This document shows positions 1 through 6,672 of a DNA stretch of 64,000 bases, piece after piece (position 1 is the first letter of the stretch; the number at the start of each line of letters is the position of its first letter). The stretch lies in contig CAJTNR010000012.1 of NCBI GenBank assembly GCA_910577635.1, forward strand, positions 1-64,000, read 5' to 3'. The DNA is from an uncultured Vampirovibrio sp. (lineage in GTDB: Bacteria; Cyanobacteriota; Vampirovibrionia; Gastranaerophilales; Gastranaerophilaceae). The position numbers and the translations under genes are program-made. The notes below the pieces were generated by a model. It was not told where the DNA came from. It saw only the letters and a list, made by a program, of their open reading frames with translations, and did no database searches.

Positions 1-39
1 GCTTATTAAGAGCTCGATTAAAGAGAAAGCTTTTTTCAT
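1..39 (-). CDS. Type IV prepilin-like protein, N-terminal 13 codons only
   Basis: Only the first 13 codons lie in the window; the gene continues past its left edge. Read on the minus strand from the ATG at 37-39 it gives MKKAFSLIELLIS, a class III prepilin leader: a short basic leader, a cut site between Ala4 and Phe5, glutamate at position 5 of the mature chain, then a hydrophobic helix. An AAGGA ribosome binding site lies about 9 nt upstream. Such proteins are pilins or pseudopilins processed by a PilD-type peptidase at the inner membrane. A second, complete prepilin-like gene lies at 55037. The reading is short but the motif is specific. Confidence 0.7.
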   Translation of the reverse strand, partial: MKKAFSLIELLIS

Positions 40-91
40 ACTTTTTTCCTTATATATTTTGTGTAATTGATTAATTATTTTAATATAATTA

Positions 92-114
92 ATAAGTTAT
101 ATATTATAACTTAT
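92..114. promoter_or_regulatory. Inverted repeat upstream of the XRE regulator (distal site)
   Basis: ATAAGTTAT at 92-100 and ATAACTTAT at 106-114 form a perfect 9-bp inverted repeat with a 5-nt spacer. The inner hexamers ATAAGT and ACTTAT recur in a second inverted repeat at 127-156. Paired symmetric sites in front of a small HTH gene are typical of autoregulatory operators. That role is inferred, and AT-rich DNA raises the chance of coincidence, though two repeats with the same core are unlikely by chance. Confidence 0.5.
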
Positions 115-126
115 AGCACTATTAAA

Positions 127-156
127 TTTATAAGTCAATATTTATATACTTATAAA
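127..156. promoter_or_regulatory. Inverted repeat touching the XRE start codon (proximal site)
   Basis: TTTATAAGT at 127-135 and ACTTATAAA at 148-156 form a perfect 9-bp inverted repeat ending one base before the ATG at 158. The core ATAAGT-N12-ACTTAT matches ATAAGT-N11-ACTTAT in the distal site. A -10-like TATACT (145-150) lies inside it, so a protein bound here would block both transcription and translation start. Confidence 0.5.
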
Positions 157-157
157 T

Positions 158-382
158 ATGGATAAAAAAACTTTACTTAAAAAATTTGGGAAAAATGTTA
201 AAATTGAAAGAATAAAAAAGGACTTAACGCAGGAAAAATTAGCTGAAATTATGGATGTTTCGCAAAACTACATTGCAAATATTGAGCGGGGGAAGGCTAA
301 TATGTCTTTAGGGAAAATTCTTGAATTATCCGACTTTTTGAATGTCAAAATAGAAAAATTATTAATTTTTAACGAAAACTAG
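158..382 (+). CDS. Small XRE-family HTH transcriptional regulator
   Basis: This 74-residue protein is essentially one Cro/C1-type helix-turn-helix domain (about residues 8-68). The core LTQEKLAEIMDVSQNYIANIERG is shortened here to its key parts: LTQEKLAE for helix 2 and SQNYIANIERG for the recognition helix. There is no effector domain. No Shine-Dalgarno is visible; a TATACT box ends 7 nt before the ATG, so the message may be leaderless. Two inverted repeats directly upstream suggest autoregulation. The stop codon overlaps the stop of the convergent Nudix gene. Targets elsewhere are unknown. Confidence 0.85.
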   Translation: MDKKTLLKKFGKNVKIERIKKDLTQEKLAEIMDVSQNYIANIERGKANMSLGKILELSDFLNVKIEKLLIFNEN

Positions 383-948
383 ATTCTATTCAAAGCAAAG
401 AATATTCCTGAAATTGTAGCTGTAGCAATTGAATACTCTTTTTTATCCAGCGAAGTTAAATAATCCCTTATACTTTTTACAGGAGTCATAAAACGATCTA
501 CAATTATACCGCCGTCTGAAACGGGTTGTTTAATAACGTCATAATTATTTACAATTGCAGTTATATATGACAAAGTTTCACTTGATAAACCACTTGAAGT
601 TGAGCAGTTTTCAAGTTCAACAAAGAGCCTATCTGCAACAAGCCCTGTTTCTTCAAGCAGCTCCTTTTTAGCACACTCAATAAGAGTTTCTTTATGCTCA
701 ATATCACCAATCAGCCCTGCTGGTGATTCAAGACAGTATTTTGCCTTATTTTCAGCATAAATCGGCGGTCTTTTTGTTTTTAAAAATAAAAAATTATATT
801 CATTATCAGTATAAACCAAAGTAGTAATAACAACGGCGCTGTCTTTATCTTTAGTATCATTAGTTCTTTTAACATAATACCAATCTTTATTATCAGGTGA
901 CTTTGCGCACTTGAACTCAAGAAACTTCGATTTAGTAATTATTTTCAT
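379..948 (-). CDS. Nudix hydrolase, ADP-ribose pyrophosphatase-like
   Basis: The 189-residue protein carries a Nudix box at about residues 81-103, following G-x5-E-x7-KE-LL-EE-TGL. The usual Arg before the first catalytic Glu is Lys. Nudix enzymes hydrolyse nucleoside diphosphates linked to another group; the size and the preceding SPAGLI segment suggest the ADP-sugar branch, but the substrate is not proven. I chose the ATG at 946-948 because AAGGAT precedes it; the longer frame begins with TTG at 981. The start lies inside the end of the ThiE-like gene (17-bp overlap), so the two are probably translationally coupled. Confidence 0.85.
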   Translation of the reverse strand: MKIITKSKFLEFKCAKSPDNKDWYYVKRTNDTKDKDSAVVITTLVYTDNEYNFLFLKTKRPPIYAENKAKYCLESPAGLIGDIEHKETLIECAKKELLEETGLVADRLFVELENCSTSSGLSSETLSYITAIVNNYDVIKQPVSDGGIIVDRFMTPVKSIRDYLTSLDKKEYSIATATISGIFFALNRI

Positions 949-1582
949 ATAATAATCCTTTATACTTATTGATTTTTTCAATGGAATTTTTGTGTTTTAA
1001 AAATGCACCATCAATTAAGATTTTCCTTATTCCATAATCACAAAGAGTTTTTATTGTTTTTGAATTTATATTATTAAAAACAAAAAAGTCCATTGGAAGA
1101 TTAGAAATCAACCACTCAATATAATTAAAACCGCTATATTTATCTGTTTTATCACTCAGACTTAAAAAAGCACCAAGATAATCTGCTTCATTTTTAAAAG
1201 CATCAAAAGCTTCTTTAGGAGATTTAGCTAAAAAACCAATTAATTTATCATACCCGATTATTTTTCTTGCAGTTTTTATATCAATATCATTTTCTTTAAG
1301 ATAAACACCATTAGCATTAAGCGCAAGAGCAAAATCTACTCTGGATTGAACGATAAATAAAGTATCATAAAAAGCACAAAGTTGTCTCAAAGTTTTACCA
1401 ATACTAAGAGCCTCAGAATCACGCAGCCCTATAGGGTTGTAGTGCAGTATATGGATACCAGCTTCAATGGCTTTAGCTGTTTTATCTAAAAATTCTTCAT
1501 TATCATTAAAAGCTGCAGTATCAGCCGATAAACAAATATGAAGCTTATTGAAAATTAATTTTTTAATAGAATTTTGATCCAT
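932..1582 (-). CDS. ThiE/TenI-like thiamine phosphate synthase family protein
   Basis: The 216-residue protein has the length and TIM-barrel character of the ThiE/TenI family. The clearest match is SRVDFALALNANGVYLKEND (residues about 80-100), corresponding to the family's DRVDLALALGADGVHLGQ-D segment. The His of GVHLG is Tyr here and the Gly is Lys, so catalysis is uncertain. ThiE joins HMP-pyrophosphate with thiazole phosphate to make thiamine phosphate; TenI proteins are non-synthase relatives. No other thiamine gene is nearby. Its overlap with a Nudix gene recalls the MutT-ThiE fusions of some proteobacteria. Confidence 0.65.
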   Translation of the reverse strand: MDQNSIKKLIFNKLHICLSADTAAFNDNEEFLDKTAKAIEAGIHILHYNPIGLRDSEALSIGKTLRQLCAFYDTLFIVQSRVDFALALNANGVYLKENDIDIKTARKIIGYDKLIGFLAKSPKEAFDAFKNEADYLGAFLSLSDKTDKYSGFNYIEWLISNLPMDFFVFNNINSKTIKTLCDYGIRKILIDGAFLKHKNSIEKINKYKGLLYENNY

Positions 1583-1659
1583 CTGTTGATTTTAATTACC
1601 TTAATGACTATACATCTTTGATTATAGCTAAATATTATAAATTTTAATAGTCTTTTATT

Positions 1660-2223
1660 ATGGATAAAGAAAAATATAATTTAATTGAAAAAGCTTCAAA
1701 TAATGATAAAAAAGCCCTTATTCAATTAATTAAGCAAGAGCAGAATAATATTTATACAACACTTTTTTATTTAAAAAAAGATAGCAATGAAATAAATGAT
1801 ATTGCACAGAATGTTTTGCTTAAATTAAGCAAAAATATTACCAGACTAAAAAATCCAACCAACTTCAAAACCTGGCTTAATCAAATTATTGTTAATTCTT
1901 ATTATGATTATCTGAGAAAAAATAAAAAAAATACTGCTCTTAATATTATAAAAAACGAAGACGAATCAATGTATGAAGTTCCAGATTATAGTGAGAATCC
2001 GCAGAATAAAATTCTTAATTCAGAATTAGATTTTGTTATAAAAACTTCTATTGAAAATCTTCCTTTGCATTATAAAATTCCCATTGCTCTTAGAGAAATT
2101 CAGGGTTTGAGTTATGATGAAATTTCCAATGTAACAAAAACCTCAATTGGAACAGTAAAATCGAGAATTGCAAGAGCGCGTGCAATGATTAAAGACAAAA
2201 TCACCAGATATTCAAAGGATTAG
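1660..2223 (+). CDS. ECF-type RNA polymerase sigma factor
   Basis: The 187-residue protein shows sigma70 region 2 (about residues 20-88, including the INDIAQNVLLKL and FKTWLNQIIVNSYYDYLRK segments) and region 4 (about 125-178, with a GLSYDEIS-x9-GTVKSRIARAR helix-turn-helix). Regions 1 and 3 are absent, which defines the ECF group. Such factors direct RNA polymerase to a small stress or envelope regulon. The next gene begins one base after the stop and looks like a cognate anti-sigma factor. No clear Shine-Dalgarno precedes the ATG. Confidence 0.9.
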   Translation: MDKEKYNLIEKASNNDKKALIQLIKQEQNNIYTTLFYLKKDSNEINDIAQNVLLKLSKNITRLKNPTNFKTWLNQIIVNSYYDYLRKNKKNTALNIIKNEDESMYEVPDYSENPQNKILNSELDFVIKTSIENLPLHYKIPIALREIQGLSYDEISNVTKTSIGTVKSRIARARAMIKDKITRYSKD

Positions 2224-2224
2224 A

Positions 2225-2554
2225 ATGTTAAGCATAGAAACACTAGACAATACAATTAGCCAATATTACGATGAGGAGATGAACTATTCCCAGCTGCTAG
2301 CTTTTGAAGCGAGAATTGCAATATCAAGAGGAATTAGAGACTATGCAAATAGTCAATGTTTTGAGTTTTTTAAGATAACATCGTCAATTAAATCAGTTAA
2401 AAAAAGAGCCTGTATTAATTCAGTCAATTTATTAAAAACACTCAATAAAAAGGATAGAAAAAAACTAATCCTCAATTTCAATCCCGTTTTGCTTAAGCGC
2501 GTCAATAAAGCTTTTCGCAACTTCTTTTTGAACATTAACAGGCACAACACGTAA
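2225..2554 (+). CDS. Candidate anti-sigma factor (cytosolic, no membrane helix)
   Basis: This 109-residue product starts one base after the sigma factor stop. Its N-terminus (about residues 7-45: TISQYYDEEMNYSQ...FEARIA) has the pattern of anti-sigma domains, where a Y-D-E/G-E segment is followed by an acidic helix. It lacks the HxxxCxxC zinc motif and any transmembrane segment, so it would act in the cytosol. The C-terminal half is strongly basic. Its last 90 nt overlap the convergent RWYD-repeat gene on the other strand. Family membership is inferred from position and pattern, not a firm match. Confidence 0.5.
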   Translation: MLSIETLDNTISQYYDEEMNYSQLLAFEARIAISRGIRDYANSQCFEFFKITSSIKSVKKRACINSVNLLKTLNKKDRKKLILNFNPVLLKRVNKAFRNFFLNINRHNT

Positions 2555-2788
2555 AAGCTCTACAGTTTTAGAAATTACAGGATCTTTATCATACCACCTG
2601 AGACCTCCGTTTAAAGGTCTTGAAAGATTGTAGAATCTATCTATTGCTTCTTTGGAAACTTGTTTTTCAACATTAGATAAAAAAAGAGCTGCTTGTTCTC
2701 TTAAATCATCCTGGTAGTCTTTTAATAAATTAATTACTTTCATTAAAAGCGGATCAAAGTCATACCATCTTTTAAATTCTTCACTCAT
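2465..2788 (-). CDS. Small RWYDxDP tandem-repeat protein, function unknown
   Basis: The 107-residue protein consists of two related 37-residue helical units, at residues 7-43 and 64-100. Both begin RWYD-x-DP and share spaced K, LL, A, F and KQ positions; the linker includes a Pro-Leu-Asn-Gly-Gly turn. I do not recognise a named family. A good AGGAG site precedes the ATG, and it starts 2 nt after the murA stop, so it is probably co-transcribed with murA. Its C-terminal unit overlaps the anti-sigma candidate on the opposite strand, yet still fits the repeat, which supports this frame. Confidence 0.7.
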   Translation of the reverse strand: MSEEFKRWYDFDPLLMKVINLLKDYQDDLREQAALFLSNVEKQVSKEAIDRFYNLSRPLNGGLRWYDKDPVISKTVELLRVVPVNVQKEVAKSFIDALKQNGIEIED

Positions 2789-2790
2789 TT

Positions 2791-4092
2791 TTATCTCCTA
2801 AAATTTAAATCTGCTTCAATAGAATCATCCACCCTTGAAGCATCAATATTTAGACCGCGCAGTTTTTCAACAAATTTCTCATAACCTCTATCGATATGAC
2901 TTAGCGCGCCAATTTCAGTTTCACCGCGCGCAGCAACCGCAGCAGTAACTAAAGCAGCTCCTGCTCTTAAGTCTGTTGATTCAACACTAGTTCCAACAAG
3001 ATAATCGACACCTTTAATTATCGCATGTTTTTTATTAACAATTATATTAGCACCCATTTTCCATAACTCCGGAATATGCATAAAACGATTTTCATACAAA
3101 CTTTCAGTAACTACAGAAATGCCGTCAGCACAGCATAAAAGTGCCATTGCAAGTGCTTGAAGGTCAGTAGGAAAACCAGGGTATGGCTGTGTTATAAAAT
3201 TCATTGCTTTAATTCTTTTATCATTTGAAACTTCGATTGTATTAGGATCAATGAGTTTTATATTAGCACCCATTTCAAGCAGCTTTCCTGTAAAAAGCGT
3301 AAGGTGATTAGGAAAAATATTTTTAATAATCCCCCTTCCTTTAGAAGCAATTATAATGCTCATATAGGTTCCGGCTTCAATTCTATCCGGAAGAGTTGTA
3401 TATTCGCAGCCCCTTAATTCTTTTTTATCAACTCCGGTTACAATAATTTGGCTAGTTCCAGCGCCGTCTATTATTGCACCCATGGATTTTAGAAAATTTG
3501 CCAAATCGACAATTTCAGGCTCCTGAGCAGCGTTTTGAATAACCGTAGTGCCGGAAGCTAAAACAGCTGCCATCATCACGTTTTCAGTAGCACCGACAGA
3601 GGGAATATCAAAACAAATTGTATTGCCCTTCAGATTTGTTGTTTTTGCTACAACATATCCATCCTCAATGCTGCACTCACATCCAAGAGCTTCTAAACCA
3701 CGCACATGGAAGTTTACTCTTCTCTCGCCGATCTTACATCCGCCTGGAAGTGCAACCCTTGCTTCGTTTAATCTACCCACTAAAGAACCAAGAACACAAA
3801 AACTAGCACGCATCTTAGAAACATACTCTTTAGATGCAGTGCAGCCTGTCAAGTTGCTTGAATCAATTTCAACTTTTTTTAAGTTTTTATCATAAAAAGT
3901 TTTAGCTCCCAGCTCCCCTAAAACTTCAAGCATAATTTCAACATCAGACAATTGGGGAACGTTGTAAATAGTGCACTTATCAGCACACAGTAAAGAAGCC
4001 GCCATTAATTTTAAAACAGAATTTTTAGCACCGCTTATAGAAACTTCACCTTTAGTAGGATTTAAACCTTTAATTAATAATTTTTCGCTCAA
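2791..4092 (-). CDS. murA: UDP-N-acetylglucosamine 1-carboxyvinyltransferase
   Basis: MurA transfers enolpyruvate from PEP to UDP-GlcNAc, the first committed step of peptidoglycan synthesis, in the cytosol. The 433 residues match the family length. Substrate-binding Lys23-Asn24 (SGAKNS) and the catalytic Cys119 in PGGCKIGERRVNFH are present; this Cys is the fosfomycin target in known MurA enzymes. The start codon is TTG at 4090-4092 with a GAGGG site upstream; the protein begins where MurA normally does. The RWYD-repeat gene follows immediately. Confidence 0.97.
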   Translation of the reverse strand: MSEKLLIKGLNPTKGEVSISGAKNSVLKLMAASLLCADKCTIYNVPQLSDVEIMLEVLGELGAKTFYDKNLKKVEIDSSNLTGCTASKEYVSKMRASFCVLGSLVGRLNEARVALPGGCKIGERRVNFHVRGLEALGCECSIEDGYVVAKTTNLKGNTICFDIPSVGATENVMMAAVLASGTTVIQNAAQEPEIVDLANFLKSMGAIIDGAGTSQIIVTGVDKKELRGCEYTTLPDRIEAGTYMSIIIASKGRGIIKNIFPNHLTLFTGKLLEMGANIKLIDPNTIEVSNDKRIKAMNFITQPYPGFPTDLQALAMALLCCADGISVVTESLYENRFMHIPELWKMGANIIVNKKHAIIKGVDYLVGTSVESTDLRAGAALVTAAVAARGETEIGALSHIDRGYEKFVEKLRGLNIDASRVDDSIEADLNFRR

Positions 4093-4124
4093 AATAGTAT
4101 CCCTCTAACTGATTCTATAATATT

Positions 4125-4140
4125 TTTCATTGCAATGAAA
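4125..4140. promoter_or_regulatory. 16-bp perfect palindrome upstream of murA
   Basis: TTTCATTGCAATGAAA reads the same on both strands and lies 33 nt upstream of the murA start codon, next to a possible minus-strand -10 box (TATTAT at 4117-4122). Position and symmetry suit a repressor operator. There is no T-tract, so it is not a terminator. The regulator is unknown. Confidence 0.4.
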
Positions 4141-4174
4141 GCTCTTTAAGCAAAAATAAAATCTTTGTAGGATA

Positions 4175-5278
4175 TTATTTTTCATTTTCCTCGATAGGTT
4201 TAGATTCTATAACTTTAGCATCTATAATACCTTCGGAAGCATTTTTCTGCTCTTCTTTTTTCTTATCTTCAAGTTCAAGTTGTTTGTTAATAACTACTGT
4301 TTGAATAATTTGGAAAATATTACTTGTAACTAAATACAATAAAGCACCGGCAGGAATCGGGATAAAAATAAAAGTAAGAATTATCATAACAGGCATTATT
4401 GTACCCATAGATTTTTGAATGGCAGCTTGCGCTGGATCCTGGTTTTTAGTTTTTGTAGTTGCCATCATGACTTTTTGGGATAACCAAATAGTAAGACCAA
4501 ATAATGCTACAAGGATAATTACATCATAATGAATTTTATCCTGAACGGCAATTGTTGGAATATTTGCCATAAGAATATTGTTTTGGCTCACAAACTCAAC
4601 ATTCTCAGTTTCTTTAGTTAAAACATTCATAACAGAAACTTCAGCTTTAGTTACCTGTGTTAGTTGTTCGAATTTTAAATTCAAACTATCCAGCTGCATT
4701 TTAAGTTCAATTGGTTCGTTTTGTACAATATCCCCCTGGATTGTTATAGCCTTTTGAGGTTTTTCGATTTTTACATTTTCTAAGACTTTATCTCCTAGAT
4801 AGACCTTGGCTGATTTACCGGCTTGAAATTGTGCAGTTTTTCCAACAGAGAATTTGCCATCTAAAGATACTCCAGCATTAGATTTAATTGTTGAATCAAG
4901 TCTATTTATAAATAAAAAATGCGTATTTCCGGCATTCTGGATAAACTGGGGGCTCATAAGAGCACTGTAGAGCATGATAAAAATAGGAATCTGAATCAAC
5001 ATAGGCAAACATCCGGCTGTCGGGTTAAAGTTGTGCTCTTTATAGAATTCCATCATTTTTTGCTGCATTAACTGCGGATTATTTTTATACTTTTCCTGAA
5101 TCATTTTCATCTTAGGACTCAATGACTGCATGTTCTTCATTAAACGCTGCTGAGAAACGCTGACAGGCCACAGACAGGCTCTCATGATTACTGTAAAAAT
5201 TATAATTGCAAGACCATAAGAACCTGCAATTTGTGCTAGTTTTCCAAGTATATCTATAGTTATTGAAACAAAATCCAT
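4175..5278 (-). CDS. yidC: YidC/Oxa1-family membrane protein insertase
   Basis: YidC inserts and folds inner-membrane proteins, alone or with SecYEG. The 367-residue protein has the conserved core: a first helix at about 20-40 with the hydrophilic-groove Arg33, the cytoplasmic coiled hairpin (QQRLMKNMQ, PKMKMIQEKY), a helix at about 92-112 (GCLPMLIQIPIF), and C-terminal helices from about 245 to 325. A soluble insert of roughly 130 residues separates the second and third helices. The tail is charged. There is a clear GGAGA site before the ATG. It is divergent from mnmE, a frequent neighbour of yidC in bacteria. Confidence 0.95.
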   Translation of the reverse strand: MDFVSITIDILGKLAQIAGSYGLAIIIFTVIMRACLWPVSVSQQRLMKNMQSLSPKMKMIQEKYKNNPQLMQQKMMEFYKEHNFNPTAGCLPMLIQIPIFIMLYSALMSPQFIQNAGNTHFLFINRLDSTIKSNAGVSLDGKFSVGKTAQFQAGKSAKVYLGDKVLENVKIEKPQKAITIQGDIVQNEPIELKMQLDSLNLKFEQLTQVTKAEVSVMNVLTKETENVEFVSQNNILMANIPTIAVQDKIHYDVIILVALFGLTIWLSQKVMMATTKTKNQDPAQAAIQKSMGTIMPVMIILTFIFIPIPAGALLYLVTSNIFQIIQTVVINKQLELEDKKKEEQKNASEGIIDAKVIESKPIEENEK

Positions 5279-5342
5279 TGCTATCTCCTCTTAATTTGAA
5301 AGTTATGTATAAATTCTACTATAAACATGGTAAAATTTATCT

Positions 5343-6671
5343 ATGGAAAATAATTTTGATACAATTTGTGCAATAATTACCCCCCTTGCCCTTGGAGCAG
5401 TCGGTATAATTAGAATTTCAGGGCAGGATAGTTTTAATATTGCAAGAAAAATTTTTTCTAAGGATTTTGAAATAAGAAAAATTAACTATGGTTTTATTAT
5501 TGACAAAGAAAGAAAAAAGCTGGATGAAGTCATTCTTTTGCCCTTTAAGGGCCCTAAAAGCTATACAGGAGAAGATGTAGTTGAAATTCAAACCCATGGG
5601 TCAGCGGTTATTATTAATTCTATACTCGAGTTAATAATTGAGCATGGCGCAAGAATAGCGCAGCGCGGAGAATTTACAAAAAGAGCTTTTTTGAATCACA
5701 GAATTGATTTATCACAAGCTGAAGCAGTACTGGATTTGATTCAGTCAAGAAGTAAGAAATCTGCTCAAGGTGCCTTATCTAATCTTGGAGGATATTTGAA
5801 AAACAAAATTAATTCCCTTAAAGAAGATTTGGTTAAAATTTATTCAAAAGTTATAGCTTCAATTGATTTTCCAGAGGAAGTTCAAGAAGTTGATAAAAAA
5901 GATATCGTTTCGATATGTAATGATAAAATTATTGAGATCGAAACAATTCTAAAAAACGCAAAAAGTGCAGATTTTATCAAAGACGGCATTAACTTGTGCT
6001 TAATTGGAGCTCCTAATGTCGGCAAAAGTTCGCTTTTTAACTGCCTTTTAAACTATAATAGAGCAATTGTAACTCCAATTGAAGGAACTACAAGAGATAC
6101 TATTAAAGAAACGCTCAATCTTGAAGGATATTTGATTAATTTTATTGATACAGCAGGAATAAGAGATAAATCCAAAGCAGATGAAGTTGAAAAAATTGGA
6201 ATTGATAACTCCATTGAAGCTATTAAAAACTCAGATATTGTTTTGTTTTTGTATGAAAACGATAAGGATGAAATTAACCAAAAACTATTTCGCTTTGCAT
6301 TCGATAAAAAATATCTGTTTATTAAAACAAAAAGCGATATTAACCCTAAATCTAATGATAAAGAAACAATTGAAATCAGCTCCAAAACCGGTTTTGGAAT
6401 AGAAAAACTAAAAAAAGAAATTGTTAATACTGTAAAAAATCTTATTCCAAATGACACAAACTACATCTCCAACAAACGACAACAGGTTTGTTTAAACAGA
6501 GCTCTTGGTTCTCTTAAAAATGTAATTGAAACAAGCAAAACTAACGATATTGCAGATTTTTATGCAATGGATTTAAAAGAATCAATTCTAGCGCTTGATG
6601 AAATCACAGGAGAAGTTTTAACTGATTCAATATTAGATAATATATTTGATAATTTTTGCATTGGTAAATAA
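5343..6671 (+). CDS. mnmE: tRNA uridine-5-carboxymethylaminomethyl modification GTPase
   Basis: MnmE works with MnmG to modify U34 in the wobble position of several tRNAs. The 442-residue protein has an N-terminal folate-binding domain (about 1-120), a helical domain, an inserted G domain and the C-terminal FCIGK motif with the essential Cys. In the G domain, G1 is GAPNVGKSS (222-230) and G3 is DTAG (269-272). G4 reads TKSD (329-332) instead of NKxD. No Shine-Dalgarno is seen; AT-rich -10-like boxes lie just upstream. It ends one base before the convergent oxidoreductase gene. Confidence 0.95.
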   Translation: MENNFDTICAIITPLALGAVGIIRISGQDSFNIARKIFSKDFEIRKINYGFIIDKERKKLDEVILLPFKGPKSYTGEDVVEIQTHGSAVIINSILELIIEHGARIAQRGEFTKRAFLNHRIDLSQAEAVLDLIQSRSKKSAQGALSNLGGYLKNKINSLKEDLVKIYSKVIASIDFPEEVQEVDKKDIVSICNDKIIEIETILKNAKSADFIKDGINLCLIGAPNVGKSSLFNCLLNYNRAIVTPIEGTTRDTIKETLNLEGYLINFIDTAGIRDKSKADEVEKIGIDNSIEAIKNSDIVLFLYENDKDEINQKLFRFAFDKKYLFIKTKSDINPKSNDKETIEISSKTGFGIEKLKKEIVNTVKNLIPNDTNYISNKRQQVCLNRALGSLKNVIETSKTNDIADFYAMDLKESILALDEITGEVLTDSILDNIFDNFCIGK

Positions 6672-6672
6672 T

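Noticed and set aside
3548..3895. 115-codon plus-strand ORF inside murA
   Set aside because: It is antisense to well-conserved MurA codons, has no ribosome site and no domain; it is a shadow frame.
6053..6457. 134-codon minus-strand ORF inside mnmE
   Set aside because: Composition (Ser/Ile/Leu-rich) follows from the complement of the mnmE G domain; no motif or start signal.
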